NCBI RefSeq assembly: GCF_014596915.1
Contig: NZ_JACVWU010000011.1
Span: 62,001 to 126,000 of the forward strand
DNA: 64,000 bases
Origin: Streptomyces sp. TRM68416
GTDB lineage: Bacteria; Actinomycetota; Actinomycetes; Streptomycetales; Streptomycetaceae
Reading direction: 5' to 3'
The notes beneath the pieces were generated by a model. The model searched no databases. It was not told the origin of the DNA and saw only the letters and a program-made list of their open reading frames with translations. A program made the translations under genes and the position numbers. Shown piece by piece: positions 40,879 through 52,100 of this stretch. Positions within the stretch are counted from its first letter, which is position 1; each line of letters starts with the position of its first letter.

Positions 40879-42450
40879 GTGAGCAACTCGCAGTACGAGA
40901 CGTATGAGGCGTACGGCGCGGGCGCGAGCGGCGCGTATCCGCCCCCGGCGTACGGCGGATACGACGCGCCCCCCGCCGACCTGCACAGCGCGGAGACCCT
41001 CGGCTACGGGATGCCCGGGGTGTACGAGCAGACGTACGCGGACACGTATCGGCCGGCGTACGAGGGGCAGGGGGCGCGCGAGTCCGGTGAGGGGCGCGGG
41101 GCGCGCGGGGGCGGCGCGGCCGATGCGGAGCGCGAGTTTCCCGGGGCGCGCGCGGCGCACGGGACGGCGCTGCCGCGCCAGACCGGAGGGGCGCCGGACG
41201 GAAGGGCGCCGGACGGAGGGGCTCTCGACGAGAAGGCGCACGCCGGGGGCGCGTACGGTGAGCAAGCGCCCGGCGAGGCGGCGCTCGCGCCCCCCGCCCG
41301 CGCCGGCGCGGGACGCCGCGCCGCACGCCGTCGCCGCGCGCGCTACGCCGAGCGCCCCGACAGTCCCCTGCGCCGCCTGCTCCCGCAGGCCCTCGTCGTC
41401 GCCTTCCTCGCCGGCGGCACCTCCGCGTTCGTCGCCAAGGACAAGGCGATCGAACTGAGCGTCGACGGCACACCGCGCACCCTCCACACCTTCGCCGACG
41501 ACGTCACCGAACTGCTCGCGGAGCAAGGGGTCGAAGTGGGGGCGCACGACGTGGTCGCGCCCGCCCCCGGCGCGGACCTCAACAGCGGCGACGAGGTCGC
41601 CGTACGCTACGGACGCCCGGTACGGCTCACGCTCGACGGCCGACGGCGCCAGGTGTGGACGACGGCGCGCACCGTGGACGAAGCGCTGCGGCAGTTCGGC
41701 GTACGCGCGGAGGGCGCGTACCTGTCCGTCGCGCGATCCCTGCGCATCGGGCGCGAGGGGCTCGCACTGGACGTGCGCACCGAGCGCTCCGTCACGATCA
41801 TGGCCGACGGCCGTGCCCGCACCGTCCGCACGAACGCGGCGACCGTCCGCGAGGCCGTCGAGGAGGCCGGCATCACCCTGCGCGGACAGGACACCACCTC
41901 CGTCGCGCTCGCGAGCTTCCCGCGCGACGGCCAGACGGTGACCGTCCTGCGGATCACCGGGACGAAGGAGGTCCGCGAGGAGCAGATCCCGTTCGACGTG
42001 GAGCGGACCGAGGACCCCTCGCTGTTCAAGGGGACGGAGGTCGTCGAGCAGTCCGGCCAGCCGGGGCTGCGCCGGGTCACCTACTCCCTGCGCACCGTCA
42101 ACGGCGTCAAGCAGAAGCCCCGGCGGATCCGGACCGAGACGGTACGGGAGCCGCGGACGCAGGTGGTGAAGGTGGGCACCAAGCCGATGCCGACGTCGGT
42201 GCAGGGCGCCGACCACCTGAACTGGCAGGGGCTCGCCGCCTGCGAGTCGGGCGGGCGGCCCGACGCGGTGGACCCGTCGGGGACGTACGGCGGGCTGTAC
42301 CAGTTCGACACCCGGACCTGGCAGGGGCTCGGCGGCAAGGGACGGCCGCAGGACGCGCCCGCGTCGGAGCAGACGTTCCGGGCGAAGAAGCTGTACGTGC
42401 AGCGCGGGGCGAGCCCCTGGCCGCACTGCGGGGCGCGGCTGCAGGGGTGA
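40879..42450 (+). CDS. rpfB: RpfB-like resuscitation-promoting factor
   Basis: The 523-residue protein has a long Gly/Ala/Tyr-rich cytoplasmic tail, a membrane helix near residues 172-190 (PQALVVAFLAGGTSAFVA), three DUF348 domains (such as LSVDGTPRTLHTFADDVTE), a G5 domain (EEQIPFDVERTEDPS) and a C-terminal lysozyme-like Rpf domain with catalytic Glu in AACESGG. Rpf cuts peptidoglycan and aids spore germination. GTG 40879 has GGAG 9 bases upstream. The domain order is that of RpfB. No c-di-AMP riboswitch motif is visible upstream, unlike many rpf genes. Confidence 0.9.
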   Translation: MSNSQYETYEAYGAGASGAYPPPAYGGYDAPPADLHSAETLGYGMPGVYEQTYADTYRPAYEGQGARESGEGRGARGGGAADAEREFPGARAAHGTALPRQTGGAPDGRAPDGGALDEKAHAGGAYGEQAPGEAALAPPARAGAGRRAARRRRARYAERPDSPLRRLLPQALVVAFLAGGTSAFVAKDKAIELSVDGTPRTLHTFADDVTELLAEQGVEVGAHDVVAPAPGADLNSGDEVAVRYGRPVRLTLDGRRRQVWTTARTVDEALRQFGVRAEGAYLSVARSLRIGREGLALDVRTERSVTIMADGRARTVRTNAATVREAVEEAGITLRGQDTTSVALASFPRDGQTVTVLRITGTKEVREEQIPFDVERTEDPSLFKGTEVVEQSGQPGLRRVTYSLRTVNGVKQKPRRIRTETVREPRTQVVKVGTKPMPTSVQGADHLNWQGLAACESGGRPDAVDPSGTYGGLYQFDTRTWQGLGGKGRPQDAPASEQTFRAKKLYVQRGASPWPHCGARLQG

Positions 42451-42506
42451 GGACCACGGGCGCCGACCGGACGAGGGCCGGCCCCGCACCCCCGTACCCT
42501 TGTCCC

Positions 42507-43478
42507 GTGAGCACCAGCCCCGCCCCCGACGCCCTCCTCGGCCCCGCCGACGTCCGCGAACTCGCCGACGTCCTCGGGGTGCGCCCCACCAAGCAGCGCG
42601 GTCAGAACTTCGTGATCGACGCGAACACCGTCCGCCGTATCGTCCGCACCGCGCAGGTCCGGCCGGACGACGTGGTCGTCGAGGTCGGCCCCGGGCTCGG
42701 CTCGCTCACCCTCGCGCTGCTGGAGGTCGCCGACCGGGTCACGGCCGTGGAGATCGACGACGTACTCGCGGCCGCGCTGCCCGCCACCGTCGCCGCGCGG
42801 ATGCCCGAGCGCGCCGACCGGTTCGCGCTGGTCCACTCCGACGCGATGCACGTACGCGAGTTGCCGGGCCCCGCCCCGACCGCGCTGGTGGCGAACCTGC
42901 CGTACAACGTCGCCGTTCCCGTGCTGCTGCACATGCTCGACACCTTCCCCACCATCGAGCGCACGCTCGTCATGGTGCAGGCGGAGGTCGCCGACCGGCT
43001 CGCCGCCGCGCCCGGCTCGAAGGTGTACGGCGTGCCGTCGGTGAAGGCCAACTGGTACGCCGAGGTGAAGCGGGCCGGAGCCATCGGCCGCAATGTCTTC
43101 TGGCCGGCGCCGAACGTCGACAGCGGGCTGGTGTCGCTGGTGCGCCGCGCCGAGCCGGTCGCGACGACGGCCTCCAAGGCGGAGGTCTTCGCGGTCGTCG
43201 ACGCCGCGTTCGCCCAGCGGCGCAAGACGCTGCGGGCCGCGCTCGCGGGCTGGGCCGGTTCCGCACCGGCCGCCGAGGCGGCGCTCGTCGCGGCGGGCGT
43301 CTCACCACAGGCGCGCGGAGAGGCGCTGACGGTCGAGGAGTTCGCGAGGATCGCAGAACACAAGGCGAGCGCCCCCGCCGAGGACAAGACGGCCGCCCCC
43401 GCCGAGGACAAGACGGCCGCCCCCGCCGAGGACAAGACGGCCGCCCCCGCCGAGCACAAGGAGACCGGTCACCAGTGA
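42507..43478 (+). CDS. rsmA: 16S rRNA dimethyladenosine transferase (KsgA)
   Basis: The 323-residue protein is a full-length RsmA: KQRGQNFVIDANTV, SAM site VEVGPGLGSLT, catalytic NLPY in VANLPYNVAV, and the C-terminal helical domain. It dimethylates A1518/A1519 of 16S rRNA. The last about 36 residues are a tail made of tandem APAEDKTA units not needed for the fold. Its stop overlaps the ispE GTG (GTGA), so both are coupled. Confidence 0.93.
   Translation: MSTSPAPDALLGPADVRELADVLGVRPTKQRGQNFVIDANTVRRIVRTAQVRPDDVVVEVGPGLGSLTLALLEVADRVTAVEIDDVLAAALPATVAARMPERADRFALVHSDAMHVRELPGPAPTALVANLPYNVAVPVLLHMLDTFPTIERTLVMVQAEVADRLAAAPGSKVYGVPSVKANWYAEVKRAGAIGRNVFWPAPNVDSGLVSLVRRAEPVATTASKAEVFAVVDAAFAQRRKTLRAALAGWAGSAPAAEAALVAAGVSPQARGEALTVEEFARIAEHKASAPAEDKTAAPAEDKTAAPAEDKTAAPAEHKETGHQ
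43371..43460 (+). repeat. 24-bp tandem repeat coding for the rsmA tail
   Basis: Three identical 24-bp units start at 43371, 43395 and 43419, with a partial fourth from 43443. Each encodes APAEDKTA in frame, so copy-number change alters tail length without shifting frame. Confidence 0.95.
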
Positions 43479-44377
43479 GCGTCACGGTACGCGTCCCCGC
43501 CAAGGTCAACGTCCAGCTCGCGGTAGGCGCCGCCCGCCCCGACGGCTTCCACGACCTGGCCAACGTCTTCCTCGCGGTCGGCCTCTACGACGAGGTCACC
43601 GTCACCCCGTCGCCCACCGGTCTGCGGGTCACCTGCGAGGGCCCGGACGCCGCCCAGGTCCCGCTGGACCGCACCAACCTGGCCGCCCGCGCCGCCGAGG
43701 CGCTCGCCGGACGGTACGGCCTCGAACCCGACGTCCACCTCCACATCACCAAGGACATCCCCGTCGCCGGCGGCATGGCGGGCGGCAGCGCGGACGGCGC
43801 GGGCGCCCTCCTCGCCTGCGACGCCCTGTGGGGCACGCACGCCTCCCGCGACGAACTCCTCGACATCTGCGCCGAACTGGGCAGCGACGTGCCGTTCAGC
43901 CTGGTGGGCGGGGCCGCGCTGGGCACCGGACGCGGCGAGAAGCTGCGCGCGCTGGAGGTCGGCGGGACCTTCCACTGGGTGTTCGCGATGGCCGCGCGCG
44001 GGCTGTCGACACCGGCTGTCTTCCGGGAGTTCGACCGGCTGGGGGAGGGGACCGACATCCCCGACCCCGTCGCCTCCGGGCCGCTGCTCGACGCCCTCGC
44101 CGAGGGCGACGCGGACGCGCTCGCCGCCGCCGTCTCCAACGACCTCCAGCCCGCCGCGCTCTCCCTCTTCCCCGAACTCGCCGACACCCTCGCCGCGGGG
44201 CGGGCGGCCGGCGCGCTCACCGCGCTCGTCTCCGGTTCCGGCCCGACCACGGCCTTCCTGGTCCGCGACCCCGAGGCCGCGGACAAGGTCGCCGAGGCCC
44301 TGCTCGCCTCCGGCACCTGCCGCACGGTGCGCACGGCGTCGGGGCCCGCTCCGGGCGCGACGGTTCTCGACGGGTAG
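43475..44377 (+). CDS. ispE: 4-diphosphocytidyl-2-C-methyl-D-erythritol kinase
   Basis: The 300-residue GHMP kinase has the substrate motif PAKVNVQLAVG, the ATP motif PVAGGMAGGSADGAG and the final VSGSGPTTAFL loop. It phosphorylates CDP-methylerythritol in the non-mevalonate isoprenoid pathway. GTG 43475 overlaps the rsmA stop. The 335-bp gap after it contains only repeats. Confidence 0.93.
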   Translation: MSVTVRVPAKVNVQLAVGAARPDGFHDLANVFLAVGLYDEVTVTPSPTGLRVTCEGPDAAQVPLDRTNLAARAAEALAGRYGLEPDVHLHITKDIPVAGGMAGGSADGAGALLACDALWGTHASRDELLDICAELGSDVPFSLVGGAALGTGRGEKLRALEVGGTFHWVFAMAARGLSTPAVFREFDRLGEGTDIPDPVASGPLLDALAEGDADALAAAVSNDLQPAALSLFPELADTLAAGRAAGALTALVSGSGPTTAFLVRDPEAADKVAEALLASGTCRTVRTASGPAPGATVLDG

Positions 44378-44439
44378 GACGACGGGGAGGACGGCGGCAG
44401 CGGCGGCGGGGAGCGACGGCGGGCAGCGCAACCAACCCC

Positions 44440-44630
44440 GTCACGCCAGCGGTCACCGGCCCCGTCATGGCAGACGGCCACCGGCCCCCGTCACGCCAGG
44501 GTCACCGACCCCGCCACGCCAGCGGCCACCGCCCACCGCCCCCCGCCACGACAACGGCCACCGCCCCCCGCCACGCCACCGCCCACCGCCCCCCGCCACG
44601 CCAGCCGCAACCGCCCCCGCCCCCACCCCG
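44440..44630. repeat. Degenerate 23-32 bp minisatellite after ispE
   Basis: About seven units each begin GTCACGCCAG or GCCACGCCA and continue into an ACCGCCCC block. Copies differ by substitutions and short insertions. They occupy most of the 335-bp gap between ispE and the ABC-F gene, in which no ORF is convincing. Confidence 0.8.
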
Positions 44631-44712
44631 GCGGCAGTCGCGGACTCCGCGGCCGCCTGTCACACCCGCCGACTACCCTGGAGGCCGATCGACCCCCCTG
44701 GGCAGGAGAGAA

Positions 44713-46515
<1,803 letters not shown>

Positions 46516-46797
46516 CCCCGGAAGGCGCGGGCCGAGCGTGAGCCGGGGGCGCGTGCGTGCGGCGCGCGGTGAGGCGCGTGCGTGGGGCGCGCAAGCCGCG
46601 TGAAGGGCGCGTGAAGGCGCGTAACGGCGGTATCACGAGCCGGTCGTCCCTTGGGAACAGGGGTTGACCGGCCCCGTGGTCTGTCGGTCCCGAGTGATAG
46701 AAAGAGCCGTCTGAGAACCGTCTGAAGAACCACGGGTGTGGCGGAAACGCAGCGCCACAGAGCGCGGCGCCACATCGGTCACAAGGGGGAACCGCTG

Positions 46798-48633
46798 ATG
46801 AGCCAGCCGCCCAGCCAGCCGCCGCACGGCGGTTTCGGCGCGCCGCAGGACCAGCCGCCGCAGGGCGGTTTCGGGGCACCGCAGACGCCCCCGCCGCCAC
46901 CGGCGGGCCCTCCGCAGACCCCGCCGCCCGCCGGCCCCCCGCAGCCCGGCTACGGCTACCCGCAGCAGCAGCCCACCCCGGCCCCCGGCCCCTACGGCCA
47001 GCCGCAGCAGCCGGGCCCCTACGGCCAGCCCGGCCCGTACGCCCAGCAGGGCCCGTACGCCCAGCCGCAGCAGCCCGGCCCCTACGGACAACCCCAGCAG
47101 CCCGGCCCCTACGGCCAGCCCGGCTACGGCTACCCGCAGCAGCCCGGGCAGCCGGGCGCGCCCGGCACCCCGCCGCCCGCCCCCGGCTCCCGCAACCCCT
47201 TCAAGGGCAAGCCCCTGCTCGCCATCGGTGCCGCGGTCGTGGCACTGCTCGTCATCGGCGGCACCGTGTTCGCCGTGACCGGAGGCGGCGACGACGACGG
47301 CGGCGGCAGCAAGAAGAAGCCCGTCGCGGGCAAGACCGACGACCCCAAGCCCACCGCGACCGACGCGCCGGTCAACCCCGGCGACGGCGCCGGCGACAAG
47401 GGCGACGGCGCGGAGGACCTCAACGCGGGCCGCAAGCCCGGTGAGTCGAAGGTGCTCTGGTACAAGGAGGCGCCCGACGCGCCCGGTTCCGGCGCCGACG
47501 CCCCCGGCCTGTGGATCACCGACAAGACGGCGGTGAAGGCGGCGTACAAGCAGGTCTTCGCCTACGACGTCGACGGCGGCGCCCCGACCTGGGACGCGAT
47601 CACGTTCCCGCAGAAGATCTGCTCGGCCACCCCGCAGAAGACGGCCGACGACAAGATCGTCATCGCCTACATGAGCGGCAGCAGCGACCGCGCCAAGTGC
47701 AACCAGCTCCAGGAACTCGACCTCAACACCGGCGAGAAGGGCTGGACGGGCGAGGTCGCCGACGGCGAACTGTTCGACAGCACGCTCCAGCTCCAGCTGA
47801 ACATCGTCGGCAAGACGCTGATGGTGGGCCGTTCCCAGTCCGGCACGGCGTACGACGTCACGACCGGCGACAAGCTGTACGACAAGAAGAAGTACGGCGA
47901 CGCCTGCTTCCCGGCCGGCTTCACCGGCGGCGAGAAGCTGATCTCCGTGGCGTCCTGCAGCGCGGGCGGCGACAACGCGCACGACTCGGTCCAGGAGCTC
48001 GACCCCAAGACCGGCAAGGCCAAGTGGACCTGGAAGCCCGACAAGGGCTGGAAGGTCGAGCGGGTCTACTCCGTGAACCCGGTCGTCGTCTACAGCACCA
48101 ACGAGGACAAGAACGCGTGGAACATCTCCACGCTCGGCTCGGGCGGCACGGTCACCTCCCAGGTCGCCGTCGACGAGGACTTCGCGCCCGAGTGCGGCTG
48201 GGCCTTCCTCGGCCGCGACCTCCAGGGCTGCACCGGCGTCACCGCCGACAGCTCGACGCTCTACCTGCCCACCAAGGCCACCACCGGCGCCAACGAGATC
48301 GTCGCGATCAACCTCGCCAACGGCAAGGAGAAGTGGCGCGTGAAGTCGCCGCTGGACGACTCGATGATCCCGCTGAAGGTCGAGGCCGGAAAGCTCATCG
48401 CCTACGTGGAGCCGGGCTGGAACTCGGGCGGCCAGGTCGTGGCGATCCCCACCACGGGCACCAGCCCCAAGCCGACGAAGCTGCTCCAGAACCCCGAGGC
48501 CATCTCGAAGCTCGAGAACAGCTTCTACTCGGCGGCCTACGACTGGGTCGACGGCCGCTTCTACCTGTCGACGACGCGGCTGTCCGGCAGCGACGAGACG
48601 AAGGAGAAGCTGATGATCGTCTACGGCAAGTGA
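46798..48633 (+). CDS. Pro/Gln-rich membrane-anchored beta-propeller protein (first of pair)
   Basis: The 611-residue protein has a cytoplasmic tail of about 135 residues rich in PYGQPQQPG repeats, one membrane helix (about 139-161, LLAIGAAVVALLVIGGTVFA), a Gly/Lys linker and an extracellular PQQ-like beta-propeller, visible in repeats such as ELDPKTGKAKWTWK and INLANGKEKWRVK. It has no PQQ enzyme active-site residues that I can see. A GGGGG ribosome site precedes ATG 46798. It is paralogous to the next gene. Confidence 0.85.
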   Translation: MSQPPSQPPHGGFGAPQDQPPQGGFGAPQTPPPPPAGPPQTPPPAGPPQPGYGYPQQQPTPAPGPYGQPQQPGPYGQPGPYAQQGPYAQPQQPGPYGQPQQPGPYGQPGYGYPQQPGQPGAPGTPPPAPGSRNPFKGKPLLAIGAAVVALLVIGGTVFAVTGGGDDDGGGSKKKPVAGKTDDPKPTATDAPVNPGDGAGDKGDGAEDLNAGRKPGESKVLWYKEAPDAPGSGADAPGLWITDKTAVKAAYKQVFAYDVDGGAPTWDAITFPQKICSATPQKTADDKIVIAYMSGSSDRAKCNQLQELDLNTGEKGWTGEVADGELFDSTLQLQLNIVGKTLMVGRSQSGTAYDVTTGDKLYDKKKYGDACFPAGFTGGEKLISVASCSAGGDNAHDSVQELDPKTGKAKWTWKPDKGWKVERVYSVNPVVVYSTNEDKNAWNISTLGSGGTVTSQVAVDEDFAPECGWAFLGRDLQGCTGVTADSSTLYLPTKATTGANEIVAINLANGKEKWRVKSPLDDSMIPLKVEAGKLIAYVEPGWNSGGQVVAIPTTGTSPKPTKLLQNPEAISKLENSFYSAAYDWVDGRFYLSTTRLSGSDETKEKLMIVYGK

Positions 48634-48720
48634 GGCGCCCACCGCACTTCCGAGGCCCCCGCCCCCTGTCCGCCGTAGTCCCCACCGGCTTCGCCGACCC
48701 GTCTTCGAGGTAGTCACACC

Positions 48721-50754
48721 ATGACCCAGCCCCCGCCGCCCAACCAGCCCCCGCAGGGGGGAGGCTACGGCCCACCCCAGGACGAGCCGCCCCAGCAGCC
48801 GCAGCAGCAGGGAGGTTTCGGCGCACCCCAGGACCAGCAGCCCCCGCAGCAGCCCGGTTTCGGCGCCCCGCAGGGCCAGCCCACGCCCCCACCGGGCCAG
48901 CCCACGCCCCCGCAGCCGCCTTTCGGCGCGCCCCAGGCGCCCCCGCAGCCGCCGCAGACCCCGGCGCCGGGCTACGGCTACCCACAGACCCCGCCCCCTG
49001 CGGCACCGCAGCCGCCGGCCGGCTACGGCTACCCCCAGGCACCCCAGGCACCCCAGGCACCCCAAGCTCCCGGGGCTCCGCAGCAGCCGCAACCTCCGCA
49101 GACCCCGGCCCCCGGCTACGGCTACCCCGGTCAGCCGCCGACACCGCCGTACGGCCAGGCACCCACACAGCCGTACGGCCAGGCGCCCACGCAGCCGTAC
49201 GGGCAGCAGCCCGGCTACGGCTACCCCGCGGCGACCGTGCCGATGCAGGCGCAGGCGGGCCCGGCGGCCGGCGGGCGGAAGTTCAACTCGCAGCTGGCCA
49301 TCATCGTCGCGGCCGTCGTGGCGATCGCGCTGATCGTCGGCGGCGGCGTCTTGTACGCGCAGTCCGGTGACGACGGCGGCAAGAAGGACACGGCCGGCTC
49401 CAGCGGCGGCACCGGCGGCGGTGGCGACGGCAAGGGCGACACCGGCGGCGCCGACGGCACGGGCGGCACGGGTGGCACCACGAACGCCAAGGCCGTGGAG
49501 AAGGCACCCGCCAACCCCAACTCCAAGGTGCTGTTCCAGGTCCCGGCGGAGAAGGTGAAGTCCACGTTCTCCGCCGCCGGCTCCTGGCTCACCGACAAGG
49601 CGTACGTCAAGGTCGGCGTCGCCGAGGTCGTCGGCTACGACCTCGACAAGGGCAGCAAGCTCTGGACGATCGACCTCCCCGGCCCGGTGTGCCAGGCCAG
49701 CAACCACGCCACCGAGGACAACAAGACGGCGATCATCTACCAGCCGAAGATGCCGACCAAGGCCAACCCCTCCTGGGGCTGCACCGAGGTCGCGGGCATC
49801 GACCTCGACGCCGGCAAGAAGCTGTGGACCGAGACCGCCACCTCCGGCGACCAGGCGATCGGCTTCAACAACGTCACCGTCAGCGCGAGCACCGTCGCCG
49901 TGGGCAGCACCAGTGGCGGCGCCGCGTTCGACATCGCGACCGGCGACCTGCTGTGGGCGCCGAAGCCGACCGACACCTGCTACGACTCCGGATACGGCGG
50001 TGGCCCGAAGCTGGTAGCCGTGCGCAAGTGCGGCCGGTACGGCCAGCGTCAGCTGCACATCCAGACCATCGACCCGAAGTCCGGGAAGGTGATCTCCGAG
50101 TACAAGATGGCCGAGGGCATCGAGTACGCCAGCGTGGTCTCCACCGAGCCGCTCGTCGTGGCCGCGGACGTCGCCGACTCCGCGGGTGACGCCAGCGGTA
50201 TCTCGGACTTCTTCTCCATCGACAACAAGACCGGCAAGCTCCGCGTCCGCATCCCCGCGCCGGGCGACAAGTACGCGGCCAGCTGCGACGGCATCACCAA
50301 GGTCGAGGAGTGCCGCGAGGTCGCCGTCGGCAACGACCGGCTCTACCTGCCGACCGAGGAGCACGAGGGCTCCGGCGAGTTCATCGACACCAACGAGATC
50401 GTCTCCATCGACCTCGCCACCGGCAAGGAGACCGGCCAGCGGGCGGACGCGGGCGACGACTACACGCTCTCCCCGCTGCGCATGGACGGCCCCAACCTGA
50501 TCGCGTACAAGCGCGGGCCCTACGACAAGGGCGGCCAGGTCGTGAGCATCGACGGCAGCACCTTCAAGGAGACCCAGCTGATGCAGAACCCGTCCACGGA
50601 GTCGGTAATGGACGTGGAGCGGCGCATGCAGCCGAAGAACGCGGAACTCCTCTACGGGCAGGGTCGGTTGTTCATGTCGGACGTATACGTGAGCGACATC
50701 GGCGCCAGCAGCGACAAGGTGGACTACCTGGTGATCGCTTTCGGCGCCAAGTGA
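48721..50754 (+). CDS. Pro/Gln-rich membrane-anchored beta-propeller protein (second of pair)
   Basis: The 677-residue protein has a Pro/Gln/Gly/Tyr-rich tail of about 185 residues with APQAPQAPQAPG and YGQAPTQP repeats, a membrane helix (about 191-213) and an extracellular PQQ-like propeller (GYDLDKGSKLWTIDLPG, IDLATGKETG). It lies 87 bp after its paralogue and is followed by a strong terminator. The DNA of the tail holds short direct repeats (CAGGCACCC units near 49036-49065). The function is unknown. Confidence 0.85.
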   Translation: MTQPPPPNQPPQGGGYGPPQDEPPQQPQQQGGFGAPQDQQPPQQPGFGAPQGQPTPPPGQPTPPQPPFGAPQAPPQPPQTPAPGYGYPQTPPPAAPQPPAGYGYPQAPQAPQAPQAPGAPQQPQPPQTPAPGYGYPGQPPTPPYGQAPTQPYGQAPTQPYGQQPGYGYPAATVPMQAQAGPAAGGRKFNSQLAIIVAAVVAIALIVGGGVLYAQSGDDGGKKDTAGSSGGTGGGGDGKGDTGGADGTGGTGGTTNAKAVEKAPANPNSKVLFQVPAEKVKSTFSAAGSWLTDKAYVKVGVAEVVGYDLDKGSKLWTIDLPGPVCQASNHATEDNKTAIIYQPKMPTKANPSWGCTEVAGIDLDAGKKLWTETATSGDQAIGFNNVTVSASTVAVGSTSGGAAFDIATGDLLWAPKPTDTCYDSGYGGGPKLVAVRKCGRYGQRQLHIQTIDPKSGKVISEYKMAEGIEYASVVSTEPLVVAADVADSAGDASGISDFFSIDNKTGKLRVRIPAPGDKYAASCDGITKVEECREVAVGNDRLYLPTEEHEGSGEFIDTNEIVSIDLATGKETGQRADAGDDYTLSPLRMDGPNLIAYKRGPYDKGGQVVSIDGSTFKETQLMQNPSTESVMDVERRMQPKNAELLYGQGRLFMSDVYVSDIGASSDKVDYLVIAFGAK

Positions 50755-50776
50755 TCACTGTTCCGCACGATTGACG

Positions 50777-50806
50777 CGGCCCCGCCCCTGCTCAGGGGCG
50801 GGGCCG
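50777..50806 (+). terminator. Strong terminator, 13-bp perfect stem
   Basis: CGGCCCCGCCCCT pairs with AGGGGCGGGGCCG around loop GCTC, 22 bp after the second propeller gene; TGCATTTACC follows. Confidence 0.93.
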
Positions 50807-51049
50807 TGCATTTACCGCTCATCACCCTCGTATGCGAGGAATTTCGGCGATCCGGGGCACTTCTCACCGGTAGGGGGAGCGCAACGTCGAACAAGCGTGT
50901 AGCTTCCGGGGGCAAGAAGGACCGGGGGGAGCCGGGAGGGGGCTTCTGTCCGTGCGGACCAGTGGGCATCCATGGTGGTGCATCCCTGTGGGACGGCCAC
51001 TGGGATGCATGGGGACGGGGATCCATTGGGGGGACTGGGGGGTTGCTCG

Positions 51050-51757
51050 ATGGGAGTGCGGCTGATGGTGGTCGACGACCACCGCCTGCTCGCCGAGGCA
51101 CTGGCCTCGGCGCTGAAGCTGCGAGGACACCGGGTGCTGGCCGCGGCGGCACCCGCGGCGGGGGCGGCGGAACTGGTGATCACACGGGCACCTGAAGTGT
51201 GCCTGCTCGGCACGGCGACACCGGCGGAGCCGGGGATGTTCGACCCGGTGGTGAGGATCAAACGGGAGCGGCCGCAGGTCGCGGTGCTGGTGCTCGGCCC
51301 GGTGCCGAGCCCCCGGGGCATCGCGGCGGCGTTCGCGGCCGGAGCCTCGGGCTACGTCCGCCACGACGAACGCATCGAGGGCGTCGAACGAGCCATCATG
51401 AAGGCGAGGGCGGGAGAGGCGGCGGTGGCGCCCCAGCTCCTCCAGGGCGCCTTCAGCGAACTGCTCAACCCCGCCGCCCAGCCCGACGACGAGGGCCAAC
51501 GCCTCCTCCAGATGCTCACCCCGAGGGAGGTCGAGGTCCTGGTCCGCGTCGCCGACGGCGAGGACACCCGCCTGATCGCCGCAGGCATGGGCATCGCCCC
51601 CTCCACGGCCCGCACCCACGTCCAACGCGTCCTCATGAAACTCGGCGTGGGCTCCCGCCTGGAAGCAGCGGCCCTGGCGGCCCGCACCGGCCTACTGGAC
51701 CGAGCGGGCCCCGTACCGCCCTCTCCCCGGGACCCGGGAAGGGGGCCGGAATCCTAG
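51050..51757 (+). CDS. Atypical LuxR-family response regulator lacking the phospho-acceptor
   Basis: The 235-residue protein has a receiver-like domain with the acidic pair DDHRLLAEALA (Asp9-Asp10). Position 54, where Asp is expected (LLDxxMP), is Gly in EVCLLGTATP, and the Lys of GYxxK is His in GYVRHDE. The C-terminal LuxR HTH is intact: LTPREVEVLVRVADGEDTRL. It cannot be phosphorylated in the usual way, so it may act constitutively or bind a small ligand. ATG 51050 is chosen; GTG 51056 is possible. No partner kinase is nearby. Confidence 0.9.
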   Translation: MGVRLMVVDDHRLLAEALASALKLRGHRVLAAAAPAAGAAELVITRAPEVCLLGTATPAEPGMFDPVVRIKRERPQVAVLVLGPVPSPRGIAAAFAAGASGYVRHDERIEGVERAIMKARAGEAAVAPQLLQGAFSELLNPAAQPDDEGQRLLQMLTPREVEVLVRVADGEDTRLIAAGMGIAPSTARTHVQRVLMKLGVGSRLEAAALAARTGLLDRAGPVPPSPRDPGRGPES

Positions 51758-51799
51758 GAAGAGGCTCCCGGAGGGCTCCGCCGCCCTCCCCGGGGCACC

Positions 51800-52100
51800 C
51801 GCGGCTCAGCCGAACTTCTGGCGGCATCCGCTCGCCCAGCAGGTGCGTAAGGAAGGCTGGGAGGAAGGCCGCGTCGAGGAGCGTTTCGCGATGGGGCTGA
51901 ACATCCTGAGCTGGCGCGGTATCGAGGTGTCCGACTCGGTGCGTCAGCGGGTGGAGGGGTGCTCCGATCCGGATCAGCTCGAAGTGTGGGCCCGGCGCGC
52001 GGTGAGTGTGGACGACGCCGAGGAGTTGTTCGCCGTCGAGTGGTCGGTGGAACGGGGGCGGGGGCCGTACGCCGGTCCCCGCCTCGTCCTCTCTACTCCG
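51800..52100 (+). pseudogene. C-terminal fragment of a Streptomyces nuclease/transposase-like (Rpn-type) protein
   Basis: An open frame encodes QVRKEGWEEGRVEERFAMG and RGIEVSDSVRQRVEGC, then LEVWARRAVSVDDAEELF. The EEGRVEER and RGIEVSDSVRQRV features match the C-termini of a family of about 250-300-residue Streptomyces proteins that I recall as Rpn/PD-(D/E)XK-like. The whole catalytic part is absent. The frame then runs on into the antisense of the next gene. Confidence 0.5.

Noticed and set aside
46633..50364. Minus strand frame of 1,243 codons across both propeller genes
   Set aside because: It crosses two real genes and their spacer and is low-complexity.
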